NCBI GenBank assembly: GCA_964400865.1
Contig: CAYNWG010000001.1
Span: forward strand, 22,291 to 86,290
Source of the DNA: DAOQVB01 sp964400865
Lineage (GTDB): Bacteria > Patescibacteriota > Microgenomatia > UBA1400 > PJMF01
Length of the DNA: 64,000 nucleotides
Reading direction: 5' to 3'
The position numbers and the translations under genes are program-made. Below the pieces are notes generated by a model. It did no database searches. It saw nothing but the letters and a program-made list of their open reading frames with translations, and was not told the DNA's origin. Shown piece by piece: positions 52,086-60,200 of the stretch (position 1 is the stretch's first letter; each line of letters begins with the position of its first letter).

Positions 52086-52292
52086 ATGGCAATAATAATA
52101 AACATCGATGTCATGCTGGCAAAGCGGAAAATGAGTGTAACTGAACTTTCACAGAGGGTTGGTATTACTATGGCTAATCTTTCTATTTTAAAAAATGGCA
52201 GAGCTAAGGCGATTCGTTTTTCAACATTGGAGGCAATCTGTAAAGCCTTAGACTGTCAGCCTGGAGATATTCTGGAATATAAGGCTCACTAA
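52086..52292 (+). CDS. YozG-like XRE HTH regulator
   Basis: 68 residues: INIDVMLAKRKMSVTELSQR, ITMANLSILKNGRAKAIRFS and LEAICKALDCQPGDILEYK form one Cro-type HTH with the C-terminal QPGDILEY tail of the YozG/YoaS-partner family. It is 9 bp downstream of the DUF2975 gene and very likely regulates that pair. Confidence 0.9.
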   Translation: MAIIINIDVMLAKRKMSVTELSQRVGITMANLSILKNGRAKAIRFSTLEAICKALDCQPGDILEYKAH

Positions 52293-52295
52293 ATA

Positions 52296-52451
52296 TTATT
52301 TTAAGGTTGTTTCTCCTGAAGTAGAAGGAATTAGATTAATTTTTTTCATCAGCTCTTTGATCTCATTGACTAATGCTTGGGCTCTGTCGAGTTTCCTGTA
52401 GATCTGATATTTAATTTTTTGATCCTCATCACTGTCTTGTTTTTGCTTCAT
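52296..52451 (-). CDS. 51-residue helical phage protein, unknown
   Basis: Minus-strand ATG at 52451 with GGGAGGTGG upstream; 51 codons. Highly charged helix (QDSDEDQKIKYQIYRKLDR, LVNEIKELMKKI) with a short Ser/Thr tail. It overlaps the upstream gene by 23 bp. The strong ribosome-binding site supports it. Last gene of the packaging-region transcript. Confidence 0.6.
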   Translation of the reverse strand: MKQKQDSDEDQKIKYQIYRKLDRAQALVNEIKELMKKINLIPSTSGETTLK

Positions 52452-52629
52452 GTCCTACCACCTCCCATCTTTTTTTGTATATACGGTAGTTAGTCATTAT
52501 TTCCAAGATTTTTTCTCTGGAGAGACCAGATAGCTTCACAACGTTCCTTAGGTCAAACATATTGGTCTTGCCAGAGCTTTGTACTTTTAAGTACGCTTGG
52601 AAATCTTCTTTTGTTATCTTAGTAGCCAT
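52429..52629 (-). CDS. DUF5049-like small phage protein
   Basis: 66 residues. VQSSGKTNMFDLRNVVKLS and REKILEIMTNYRIYKKRW match the Asn-Met-Phe-Asp signature of small DUF5049-type phage proteins of unknown role. It overlaps the neighbouring small genes at both ends, so the cluster is translationally coupled. Confidence 0.65.
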   Translation of the reverse strand: MATKITKEDFQAYLKVQSSGKTNMFDLRNVVKLSGLSREKILEIMTNYRIYKKRWEVVGHEAKTRQ

Positions 52630-52757
52630 AGGATTCCTTTAACAGCTAATAGGGTGATCACAATGACGTAAATCACACCGAAGGAGTAAGCTAGGCGTCT
52701 TTCCAGCTTAGGGTCGGCGTAATTCTCAATCTTTTTTAAAGGCTTATAAATTTGCAT
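52614..52757 (-). CDS. 47-residue single-span membrane protein
   Basis: Minus-strand ATG at 52757; the frame ends at 52614 inside the DUF5049-like gene. A positive N-terminus (MQIYKPLKKIENYADPKLER) leads into one membrane span (SFGVIYVIVITLLAVKGILW). Size and topology would suit a holin-like or membrane-modifying protein, but position in the packaging operon gives no direct support. Confidence 0.55.
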   Translation of the reverse strand: MQIYKPLKKIENYADPKLERRLAYSFGVIYVIVITLLAVKGILWLLR

Positions 52758-52927
52758 ATGCTTTCAAGTTGGTCTTTTATAAAGTGCAAGTCTCCCACAT
52801 GGCCATAGCTTGGCTTCTTATCTTTTCCGACATGCTTTTCTAAACCATTTTCAATTTGTCGCAACATGCCTAGGCATTGCTTTTTAAGCCTTCGATATTC
52901 CTCTGGTGCTTTAGGTTTTTTGTTCAT
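52736..52927 (-). CDS. small charged phage protein, unknown
   Basis: 63 residues from the ATG at 52927 (MNKKPKAPEEYRRLKKQ). Lys-rich and helical, with Cys in KKQCLGMLRQIENG and LESICKFISL. Not recognised. It overlaps the membrane-protein gene by 22 bp. Confidence 0.55.
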   Translation of the reverse strand: MNKKPKAPEEYRRLKKQCLGMLRQIENGLEKHVGKDKKPSYGHVGDLHFIKDQLESICKFISL

Positions 52928-52975
52928 GCAACAAGCAATTATCATCAAACACCTCAAGAAGTCAAACTTTGTTTA

Positions 52976-53197
52976 TCAAAGCTCAACATCACTTTGTTTC
53001 TTGGGTGTTTCTCCGGCACTACCGCCTTCTTTAGGATCGATTCTTTGCTGTTCGGTGATTTCTTTGCGATAAGGTTTACCGTTTTGTATAAACACCTCAA
53101 CCTTGCCAAATTTAACCGCTCGGATATCTTCAACGATCTTGGCTTCTGCTGGTGTAACAGCTATTGTTGTGTCGGCTAGTTTATTTATTTGGTTCAT
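52976..53197 (-). CDS. DUF2292 (YezD)-like small protein
   Basis: 73 residues. IVEDIRAVKFGKVEVFIQNG followed by KPYRKE matches the YezD/DUF2292 pattern (I-x-D-I-x-x-x-x-x-G-x-V-x-V-x-I-Q-x-G). The role of the family is unknown. It overlaps the TerL end by 17 bp. Confidence 0.65.
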   Translation of the reverse strand: MNQINKLADTTIAVTPAEAKIVEDIRAVKFGKVEVFIQNGKPYRKEITEQQRIDPKEGGSAGETPKKQSDVEL

Positions 53198-54737
53198 ATT
53201 TCAGTCTTTTTCTCATGGCTATCTGCCAATAAATAAGTGATAGCCAGAAATCATTTGGTCCGGTATTAGCCCATTCGCGCCTAGCCTGACCGAACTTATC
53301 GGTAACTGTTCTTGCGTACATTGTCTGAGCATGAGTGATGAGAAGCTTGAAAGCTGGGTTGCTGGCTGGGACAGCAAACTTAATATCGCCCCTTCTTAGG
53401 GCTGATATCGTGTCATCCATGATCCGGGTGCGTGAGGAAAAAACCTTTACCTCATCTTCGAAGGCCGAGTCTTTGTTTTCTTTTTCGTCGAAGAAACGAA
53501 TAACCTCAAGCATTTTAGGATCGTCTTTAAACCAGCTCAGATAAACTCTGTAGGGAAACTCTTTGGCCAGATCAAATGCTTCAGCGGTATATGGCTGACC
53601 ATCAATTACAACCACTCTGACATCAAAAAATTTAATAAGGTCAGATGTTTGTTGCCATCGATCTTGTCCTTCGTGGTCTTGGAGAATGCCAATCCAGAAG
53701 ATCCCTTTCTTATTGCCGATTATTACATGATTGCCTTTGCCGGTTCCCATTCCTGTATCGATGCCCATTACGTTATATTCACCTGTGGTGTCGGCTTTTG
53801 TCTCAGTCACATTTCGAATAAAGAGACTAGCTGGAATCTTTTGGTCTGCAGCAAGATATGGCAACCCTAGTACAAAATTGAAAAAGTAGGTGTCATCGTC
53901 TGCATCTTTTCGTTCCTGGATTAAATTGGCTGCAGTCTTCCAAGGACAGTGCATTTGACTAATCCAGTATCCGGAGATGGGTCTGCCTGGGAAACGAGCC
54001 TCCCAACTACCATAGTCGTTTATATGGCTTGGGGAGACTTCTTTTTTACATTGCTGGCAAATATAAATACCTCGTTCTTCATCAACGTTTTTCTCCCATT
54101 CCATGTGCTGTCGGTAGCTACAGTGTGGACAACTAAACCTCCAGTGTTTTTGATCGGACTGCTCAAATATTTTGTCTACACCGAAGTCTGGGGTAGTGGG
54201 GGTTGAGAAAAAATGCTGACTCCTGATTTTGGAGTAACCCATACGGGAGGTGTAGTCTCTTACCACTTCTGGTTTTGATTTATCTAGCTCATCATGAATA
54301 TTGCGGTCAGAGGTCAACATGATAGCCTCTTTTTCAGTATAGGTTCCTTTGAAAAAGAGAAAGGATTTACCAATTTGCTTTTGTTCTATCGAGTCGACAT
54401 CTTTACCACTAACTCCCTCCAGAATGCAGGGGTTTACCTTAATAAGACGATTCACTTTGCTCTTAACAAATTCTGAAACGTCGTCTACAGTCGGCAGAGT
54501 ATAAATCTGATTAATACCCCAAAACCTTGCTGCGTGTAAAGCTCGCAAGATTTCCATTGTGCTGGCTCCGATCTGCGATCCTTTACGGATTACCTGCACT
54601 AGAGACCAATCGGAATAAATATCCAACATAAAGCGGTGATCTTTAAATTCGATTGGATCACCGTTTTCATTTTTAATCTTATTCTCTGTAATCCAGAACA
54701 AGATGCTATTTTTTTGTTGTATTTCGTTGTCTATCAT
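53181..54737 (-). CDS. terminase large subunit (GpA-like)
   Basis: 518 residues from the ATG at 54737; the longer frame begins with TTG at 54761. ATPase: Walker A-like RKGSQIGAST and Walker B HDELDKS. Zinc ribbon: CPHC...CQQC, as in GpA-type terminases. The nuclease half includes VMGIDTGMGTGKGNH and VVVIDGQPYTAEAFD. It cuts concatemeric DNA and pumps it into the head through the portal. It follows terS with 32-bp overlap. The portal, its normal neighbour, is displaced by 20 kb of cargo. Confidence 0.9.
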   Translation of the reverse strand: MIDNEIQQKNSILFWITENKIKNENGDPIEFKDHRFMLDIYSDWSLVQVIRKGSQIGASTMEILRALHAARFWGINQIYTLPTVDDVSEFVKSKVNRLIKVNPCILEGVSGKDVDSIEQKQIGKSFLFFKGTYTEKEAIMLTSDRNIHDELDKSKPEVVRDYTSRMGYSKIRSQHFFSTPTTPDFGVDKIFEQSDQKHWRFSCPHCSYRQHMEWEKNVDEERGIYICQQCKKEVSPSHINDYGSWEARFPGRPISGYWISQMHCPWKTAANLIQERKDADDDTYFFNFVLGLPYLAADQKIPASLFIRNVTETKADTTGEYNVMGIDTGMGTGKGNHVIIGNKKGIFWIGILQDHEGQDRWQQTSDLIKFFDVRVVVIDGQPYTAEAFDLAKEFPYRVYLSWFKDDPKMLEVIRFFDEKENKDSAFEDEVKVFSSRTRIMDDTISALRRGDIKFAVPASNPAFKLLITHAQTMYARTVTDKFGQARREWANTGPNDFWLSLIYWQIAMRKRLKYEPNK

Positions 54738-55290
54738 AAAAGTTCTTAATTGCCTGATCAATTTCTTTGCCTAAAGCTTGCTCCTCTGGAGTTGGTGGTT
54801 TTTGGTCTTCTTCGTTAATGGTGTGAGCGACCTCTGTTTTTCCGGTAGAAAGTCCTGACTCAGTCCGAAACATTTCCCAAGCTTTTTTGAAGTCATCTAC
54901 TGTAATTGGACGTGACCTATTAACCTGAAATAATAAGTAGGTTCCTATCTTTTCGTATAAGCGTGAAACTTTGATCGCCCTTTGTTTTTCTGATCTCTGA
55001 AACTCCAGTGTCATTAACTCTTTTTTTTCCTCATCCCAAAGCTTGGATCTTTGAACCCAATGAAAGTTGCTTGACCACTGAAATAATGTTTTTAGTGCTG
55101 GCCTTTTTCCTAATCTGAATCTTGAGTTCTGTTCCTCCAATTCCCGCCCCATTTCTGCCCACCTTTTGCTCACCTCCCGAATACTTCTTTTCAGCATGGA
55201 ACAATATGCCAAAAATGCCGAAAACTGAGCCTCTGTTTCTCCTGGCATTTGCTCTATTAGAATTTGTGGCTTAGCCTGTTTTTTCTTCAT
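54706..55290 (-). CDS. terminase small subunit
   Basis: 194 residues. ETEAQFSAFLAYCSMLKRSI, REVSKRWAEMGRELEEQ, FQWSSNFHWVQRSKLWDEEK and a helical C-terminus match small terminases that recognise the packaging site and have the (F/H)-W-x-x-R-x-x-x-W-D-E motif. Position just before TerL supports the call. It starts 6 bp after the ParB-methylase gene. Confidence 0.8.
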   Translation of the reverse strand: MKKKQAKPQILIEQMPGETEAQFSAFLAYCSMLKRSIREVSKRWAEMGRELEEQNSRFRLGKRPALKTLFQWSSNFHWVQRSKLWDEEKKELMTLEFQRSEKQRAIKVSRLYEKIGTYLLFQVNRSRPITVDDFKKAWEMFRTESGLSTGKTEVAHTINEEDQKPPTPEEQALGKEIDQAIKNFYDRQRNTTKK

Positions 55291-55296
55291 AAAACA

Positions 55297-56553
55297 TTAC
55301 ATTTTTAACCTTTTTGCTCGTTTACGAATTAGGTCACAGAACTTTTCATCTCGTTCCATGAGATATGCGATTCTGCCTGTCTTATGTGCTGCCATGAGGG
55401 TACTTCCGGATCCGCCAAAAAGGTCAAGAACAATATTGCCAAACCTGCTACCTCCTTTGAGTGCTTTCATGATCAGCCACTCCGGTTTTTCAGTTGGGTG
55501 GACCATCTCGGTAACTGCTTTTCTGGGCATGTTCCAGACATCGCTTTCGTTTGCTTCTCCTGTGAAGACATGCCTTTCACCTTGTTTCCAGCCATAAATG
55601 ATTCCCTCTGCTTTGGTTTTCCCTTTGGACAATTTACCCTTCATGATCTGCTCATATTGTTTTTTATAATCACTCCAACCAATGGAGAAGGATGGTTTAA
55701 CCCAGACAATAGTGCTACTAAATACAAAACCAGAATTCAGCATCTGGTAATAAAACAGTGGATATGAGGTATATCCAGTGCAAACGTAAATAACCCCTCC
55801 AGCTTTGAGAGCGTCCCGCATGGTATTGAAAAATCCCTCAGTAAACTTTTTGAAGTCTTCTTGACTCTGATCGTCACCCAGAATTATCCCTTTTTCCGTA
55901 TGAAACTTACCCTGCTTTTCCTTACTGGTGTGAGCAACGTTATAGGGAGGATCTGTAAACACCATGTCTGCCAGTTTTTCTCCCATGAGTTTTTTAACGT
56001 CTTCTGTATTGGTGGAGTCACCACACATCAACCGATGAGGACCAATCTGATAAACCTCGCCGTATTTTGATATTGGTTCAGTGATATTCTTAATTTCTTC
56101 TTCTGTGTCCCAGGGCTTTTCTTCTTCCTGTTCCAGTAGCATTGTTGTATCCAAAAGATTACTTACTTCCACTTCGTTAAAACCAGTAAGCGAAATATCA
56201 AAGTCTGACTGAGTGAGGTCTGTTATTATTTGAGCTAGTTTTTCTTCATCCCATTGATCTTCAATCTTGTTAAGTGCAAGATTTAGTGCTTTTTCCTTTT
56301 GTAGCGGAATATCAACGGAACTGTAGGGAATCTCTGTCCAGCCTAGCTCCGTTGCGGCTCGTACTCTTTTTTCGCCGCCTATGATGATGTTTTCTCTACC
56401 TTTGTGAGTATTGACGACGATGGGTACAGGACAACCAAACTCTTGAAGTGAGCGCTTTAATTGGTCAATAACGCTCCTGGTTACTTTGCGGGGGTTGTAT
56501 TCCGCAAATCTCAGCGAGCTTATTGCTATTGCTGGGTATGTTTTATTTTCCAT
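55297..56553 (-). CDS. ParB-N domain fused to DNA methyltransferase
   Basis: 418 residues. N-terminal ParB/Srx-like domain: EYNPRKVTRSVIDQLKRSLQ and the IIGGEKRVRAA box (~57-67). Methylase: DPPYN (201-205) and DLFGGSGSTLMAAHKTGR (~383-400), the beta-type order with motif IV first. Such fusions are common in phages before terminase genes and methylate adenine or N4-cytosine, which may protect or mark phage DNA. Starts just after a possible small ORF. Confidence 0.9.
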   Translation of the reverse strand: MENKTYPAIAISSLRFAEYNPRKVTRSVIDQLKRSLQEFGCPVPIVVNTHKGRENIIIGGEKRVRAATELGWTEIPYSSVDIPLQKEKALNLALNKIEDQWDEEKLAQIITDLTQSDFDISLTGFNEVEVSNLLDTTMLLEQEEEKPWDTEEEIKNITEPISKYGEVYQIGPHRLMCGDSTNTEDVKKLMGEKLADMVFTDPPYNVAHTSKEKQGKFHTEKGIILGDDQSQEDFKKFTEGFFNTMRDALKAGGVIYVCTGYTSYPLFYYQMLNSGFVFSSTIVWVKPSFSIGWSDYKKQYEQIMKGKLSKGKTKAEGIIYGWKQGERHVFTGEANESDVWNMPRKAVTEMVHPTEKPEWLIMKALKGGSRFGNIVLDLFGGSGSTLMAAHKTGRIAYLMERDEKFCDLIRKRAKRLKM

Positions 56554-56672
56554 AGATTTAATAATTTTTTAATATTTATCTTCGCTTTCAGAATAAGAAT
56601 TTCGTACCTTCGCAATTTATTCCCATCTTGAGCTAGGAGAGGAATAAACTTGTATTTTTCTTTCTCATTCAT
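56526..56672 (-). CDS. possible 48-residue basic peptide
   Basis: Minus-strand ATG at 56672 overlaps the upstream stop by 8 bp; frame ends at 56526 inside the ParB-methylase start. The peptide is basic (KEKYKFIPLLAQDGNKLRRY, KIKHTQQ). No family. The start/stop coupling argues for translation, but the overlap with the next gene makes it uncertain. Confidence 0.35.
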   Translation of the reverse strand: MNEKEKYKFIPLLAQDGNKLRRYEILILKAKINIKKLLNLWKIKHTQQ

Positions 56673-56925
56673 TTTTGTTTAACAATTTTTTAATAACTTT
56701 CAGCACTTTTTCCCGCTTCTCAATATCTTTGGCGTATTTGGCAATCACATCTTTTTTTGTCAGGTTTTCTTCTCTGGCTCCTAAAGGGGAACGCTTGACC
56801 ACAGTTTCAATAACAGCGTCATCATCAATATCTGCCAATGTATCGATGGCGACTTCCATTCTGAGAATCTCCTCATGAACGCTGTTATAAATTTCGTCTA
56901 GTATTTCAGTTCTGGTTTTGATCAT
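56665..56925 (-). CDS. helical phage protein, unknown
   Basis: 86 residues from the ATG at 56925, 4 bp after the upstream stop (a Met at 56940 overlaps it). Helical: IYNSVHEEILRMEVAIDTLA, KKDVIAKYAKDIEKREKVLK. DIDDDAVIETVV lies between. Not recognised. Confidence 0.6.
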   Translation of the reverse strand: MIKTRTEILDEIYNSVHEEILRMEVAIDTLADIDDDAVIETVVKRSPLGAREENLTKKDVIAKYAKDIEKREKVLKVIKKLLNKNE

Positions 56926-56929
56926 ATGT

Positions 56930-57103
56930 TTAATATTCAACTTGCAATTTGTTTTTATTAAATGTTTCCTCCGACCATTCCATAGTCTTTCCTGTCTTTA
57001 TCTCCAGAACGATATAAATAGCTTTGCCGGATTCACTTTGCTTCGTTCCTTCAAAGTGATACTTTGGATTTTTAGGGTTTTTGTCTTTTAATCCAGGTTT
57101 CAT
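56930..57103 (-). CDS. small conserved-style phage protein, unknown
   Basis: 57 residues from the ATG at 57103, which has a strong AAAGGAGGTG and overlaps the Dcm stop (ATGA). Sequence KPGLKDKNPKNPKYHFEG then GKAIYIVLEIKTGKTMEW is a short beta hairpin with a charged start. Not recognised. Confidence 0.6.
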   Translation of the reverse strand: MKPGLKDKNPKNPKYHFEGTKQSESGKAIYIVLEIKTGKTMEWSEETFNKNKLQVEY

Positions 57104-58257
57104 ATTTGATTCACCTCCTTTGTTTGAATGAGTTTTCGACCTATTTCCGTGATGACCAATGTTGTTACTGCGTTTCCAAGACACTTATATCGCTGTGTAT
57201 CACTAATCCCTTCAGTCCAGTTATCTGGGAATCCTTGCAGTCGCTCACACTCGATAGGAGTTAAGCGACGAATGTTTAAACCGTCATATACTCCATGTTT
57301 GTCTTGGCTAGTTAAGGTAAAGGCCGGCTCACCATCATTTTTGAATCTTCGGCCGTTTTGGCGTTTTTCCATTCGATCTGGCGTTAAGACCGGAATTGCG
57401 TACAAACCCGTCTTGCCGCCTAAGCCACCAGCGTTTCCGGCTATGGTTGAAGCTATGCCATCGGATGAATAAACCCTCTGGCCTTGGCTAAAGTTTCGAC
57501 TGTTTTGTTTATTGTCTTTTAACCACATATCTCTTTTTCCTCTGATACCTCCGATGTAGTGGAGATAGGTTTCTCCGGCATTTCGGAGGGATCCATAACG
57601 GGCATCAATCGTGCTCGAAACCCTCGACCTTCTTTCTTGTTCTGCATGCTTCTTCTGATTAAGAACTGTGTGGCTTTCGCCGATAGGAAATACTTCTGGT
57701 CGACTTGCTTCTCTAAGATGTCCGACAATGAACACTCTCTCCCTGTTTTGTGGAACTCCAAAATTTTTGCTGTTAAGAACTTGCCATTGATACTCATACC
57801 CCAGGTTGGAGAGAACCCCAAGTATTGTCTGGAAAGTTTTTCCTTCGTCATGACTAAGTAACCCCTTAACGTTTTCAAGGAGAAAATATCGGGGTCTTTT
57901 GTCTCGGATAATCCGAGCGATTTCAAAAAACATCGTCCCTCTGGTGTCTTCAAATCCCAATCTTTTGCCTGCGATACTAAATGATTGACAAGGAAAGCCA
58001 GCACAGAGGAGATCATGGTTTGGGATGTCTTTTGTATCGATTGTTCTGATGTCTCTGGAGTCACACTCTCCGAAGTGCTTGGTGTAAATTTGATTGGCAT
58101 ATTTGTCCCACTCGTTGGACCAGACGCAATGAAATGCACGCTGGCCGTGTTGTGATGCTCCGCTCTCATGGTCGGAGCTACTTTCGGATTCAATTTCCAC
58201 TTTTTGTAGCCCATATCTAAAACCTCCAATGCCGGCGAATAAATCTATAAATTTCAT
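57100..58257 (-). CDS. DNA cytosine-5 methyltransferase (Dcm-like)
   Basis: 385 residues. Motif I FIDLFAGIGGFRYGL, catalytic PCQ in AGFPCQSFSIAGKRLGFED (Cys90), motif VI ENVKGL (~128-133), motif VIII-IX region VPQNRERVFIVGHL and a final GNAVTTLVITEIG. It methylates cytosine in DNA. No matching restriction nuclease is nearby, so it is probably a protective phage methylase. The start overlaps the upstream stop (ATGA). Confidence 0.95.
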   Translation of the reverse strand: MKFIDLFAGIGGFRYGLQKVEIESESSSDHESGASQHGQRAFHCVWSNEWDKYANQIYTKHFGECDSRDIRTIDTKDIPNHDLLCAGFPCQSFSIAGKRLGFEDTRGTMFFEIARIIRDKRPRYFLLENVKGLLSHDEGKTFQTILGVLSNLGYEYQWQVLNSKNFGVPQNRERVFIVGHLREASRPEVFPIGESHTVLNQKKHAEQERRSRVSSTIDARYGSLRNAGETYLHYIGGIRGKRDMWLKDNKQNSRNFSQGQRVYSSDGIASTIAGNAGGLGGKTGLYAIPVLTPDRMEKRQNGRRFKNDGEPAFTLTSQDKHGVYDGLNIRRLTPIECERLQGFPDNWTEGISDTQRYKCLGNAVTTLVITEIGRKLIQTKEVNQI

Positions 58258-58988
58258 GATTCATGCTGTGTTTTATACAGAGCCCTCTCGTTTGCTCTGA
58301 TTAATATTTCGATTACTTCGAGAGTTGTTCCTGTTGCTTTGGCTGAGTGAGACTTTAGTACTTGAGTATTTATTTCCAGTTCTTTGATCGATTTGCTGGC
58401 TGGAGTAAGTGTTGTCAGTTCATCAAGTGATAAAATAAGCTCTCTTTCTTCAAGCTCTGTTACAACTTCACTGACTGTGTTTATCCAGCTGTCGGTATTA
58501 CAGCCAGTTGAAGCAGGGCAGTATGTTTGGCCTAGATCTCGAATTCGTTTGGTGCTTCGATACTGCTCATAGTAGGAGAGGGTCGCTATTCCCTTGGCAA
58601 CTGCCTGACAGGATGAATCAAAAGTTTGAAAAGGCGTTTTACAACTGCTCCAACCAAAAGGGTTGCCTTCACAAGCATTTTTCCCGAAAGTGCTTTCGAC
58701 TTTACTGATGCCGACTAATAAATAAGGGTTAACATTATGTTCGTCTGCACAGCTGACAAAAGTTGGGCTTTTATTCTCAAGAGGGCTTCTAAATTCGCCT
58801 AGTAAATCTTTGATTGCCTGAGTTCTATAGTTGTTGTAATCTTCTTTTTCGCTAGGCATAGGTGAGTCTCTCTTTTCAGGAATCGGAGAAATCAACTCGA
58901 CATCCTGCTCCCGATTCTTATCAAATATCACCAACGCAGTGAGCGAGAAACAAAATACAGCTAGTAGTATTAATATTATTTTTCTCAT
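58254..58988 (-). CDS. membrane-anchored lysozyme/glucosaminidase-like protein
   Basis: 244 residues from the ATG at 58988, 2 bp after the upstream stop. N-terminal signal or anchor (ILILLAVFCFSLTALVIF). VNPYLLVGISKVESTFGKNA and NPFGW are the catalytic-Glu helix and turn of SLT/glucosaminidase-like lysozymes (Glu in KVESTFG). The Cys-rich middle (CEGNPFGWSSC, CPASTGC) may form disulfides. Likely cuts peptidoglycan for phage exit or surface work. C-terminal helical tail is unknown. Confidence 0.7.
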   Translation of the reverse strand: MRKIILILLAVFCFSLTALVIFDKNREQDVELISPIPEKRDSPMPSEKEDYNNYRTQAIKDLLGEFRSPLENKSPTFVSCADEHNVNPYLLVGISKVESTFGKNACEGNPFGWSSCKTPFQTFDSSCQAVAKGIATLSYYEQYRSTKRIRDLGQTYCPASTGCNTDSWINTVSEVVTELEERELILSLDELTTLTPASKSIKELEINTQVLKSHSAKATGTTLEVIEILIRANERALYKTQHES

Positions 58989-58990
58989 AT

Positions 58991-59716
58991 TTAGTCGTTT
59001 GCACATCGCCAATAAAACAACTGCTCTTTGCTCCGAACGCCGACAGCATCCTTGCAGTACGATAGGGCTACTGCCAACCTACTTTCCTCGCTATTAAGGA
59101 AAGCTTTCTTAACATGGTTGAAAAATTGTCGGCTCGGATCTCCGATTAATCCAAGCTCGCCCCAAAGTCGTATAGCATCGACCTGCCATTCATACTTGAC
59201 TCCATTGTTCTTGGCTTTGAGGGGTTTACGTTGCTCAACTATTTCTCCTATCGAAGCGAGACCGTTTCTTAAATTTTTATGACTTCCAGTACTATTGTCA
59301 TTTTCTTTGTCTATATCTTTGTTTGCTCTCAATTTGAGACGCGAAAAAGTCTCATTTTGATACGAATCGTATCTCGGTTTGATACTGGCAGTCTCATTTT
59401 GAGACTCTGTTTTGATCATCACTTCATCAAACCAACTACTGGTTGCTTTTATGAGTGCTGGTTGATCGGGATGTTTTTCTAGGAGTCTAAGTGATAGACC
59501 TTTGTTTATAGCTCTAAAAACCGTTGCTCTACCTAAATCTAGGTAACTGGCCAGTGTTTCTTTTCTTGCATAACACCAACCCATCTGGGTATTTTTGGGA
59601 TTAGTGGCTAGGTTGTGAATTAAGTCAAACACACAATACTCGTTAATAGTTAAGCCAAGTCTCACCCTGGCATCGTGATTTATAGTTGTATAGTTGAGTC
59701 TTGCTACTTTGCTCAT
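58991..59716 (-). CDS. HTH (winged-helix) replication-type phage protein
   Basis: 241 residues. N-terminal winged helix: GLTINEYCVFDLIHNLATNP, MGWCYARKETLASYLDLGRA, TVFRAINKGLSLRLLEKH, as in HTH_36/DnaD-like phage initiators. A variable linker of charged repeats follows, then a helical C-terminus (EWQVDAIRLWGELGLIG, FFNHVKKAFLNSEE). Likely a DNA-replication initiation or regulatory protein. Confidence 0.7.
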   Translation of the reverse strand: MSKVARLNYTTINHDARVRLGLTINEYCVFDLIHNLATNPKNTQMGWCYARKETLASYLDLGRATVFRAINKGLSLRLLEKHPDQPALIKATSSWFDEVMIKTESQNETASIKPRYDSYQNETFSRLKLRANKDIDKENDNSTGSHKNLRNGLASIGEIVEQRKPLKAKNNGVKYEWQVDAIRLWGELGLIGDPSRQFFNHVKKAFLNSEESRLAVALSYCKDAVGVRSKEQLFYWRCAND

Positions 59717-59759
59717 GTTTGGTTTTCGTGCAACTTTTCATAGGCCTTACTGTTTTTTG

Positions 59760-60047
59760 CTAGATTGCATTATTTTCAGGAACGTCAGTCGTATCTAGTG
59801 GTTCTCTGTCGATATACCATTTACCAGCAGGGATACCTAAGTAATCGCCGACTTTTTTTACAGTCGAAGGCCGTGGGTCACCGCCGATAACTAAAACCCG
59901 CCTGACTGTTTGTGGAGAAAGCTCAACGTCTATTGCCAACTGAAATCTGGAGAGGCCTTTAGTAAGCCTGATTTCATCAAAGAGCTCACTGTGAACTCTC
60001 TTGTCTTTATTGATGTAGATTGTCTTTTTGTGGGCAGTAGTTGTCAT
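59760..60047 (-). CDS. XRE-type HTH regulator of the lysogeny switch
   Basis: 95 residues. IYINKDKRVHSELFDEIRLT, KGLSRFQLAIDVELSPQTVR and VLVIGGDPRPSTVKKVGDYL make one HTH domain. It is divergent from the second HTH gene across 153 bp that hold two promoters and one palindrome. Likely the Cro-like or excision-type regulator. Confidence 0.75.
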   Translation of the reverse strand: MTTTAHKKTIYINKDKRVHSELFDEIRLTKGLSRFQLAIDVELSPQTVRRVLVIGGDPRPSTVKKVGDYLGIPAGKWYIDREPLDTTDVPENNAI

Positions 60048-60129
60048 CTTTAATAATAAAGTACAGATTCTTGTAATTTACTTCAATAAACTTTATGATG
60101 ATTTATGTTCATTTATGTAATCTATTCTC

Positions 60130-60175
60130 ATTATAATATGATTAGTAAGAGATTTCTTACTTTATTTGCTACAAT
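60130..60175. promoter_or_regulatory. divergent promoters of the lysogeny-type switch
   Basis: Minus-strand -10 TATAAT (60135-60130) for the left HTH gene and plus-strand -10 TACAAT (60170-60175) for the right one. The 17-base-upstream -35 positions of both fall on the GTAAGA palindrome at 60145-60160, so one bound repressor could block both. Confidence 0.5.
60145..60160. promoter_or_regulatory. GTAAGA palindrome operator between divergent HTH genes
   Basis: GTAAGA-GATT-TCTTAC, perfect 6-4-6 inverted repeat in the middle of the 153-bp divergent promoter region. The same design occurs at 48818 and 62371. Confidence 0.65.
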
Positions 60176-60200
60176 AAATTAGCGGAGCAATTTTTAATCT

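Noticed and set aside
57519..58229. 236-codon minus-strand ORF overlapping the cytosine methylase
   Set aside because: It lies in another frame of the Dcm-like gene on the same strand and has no recognisable domain; the Dcm motifs are unambiguous.
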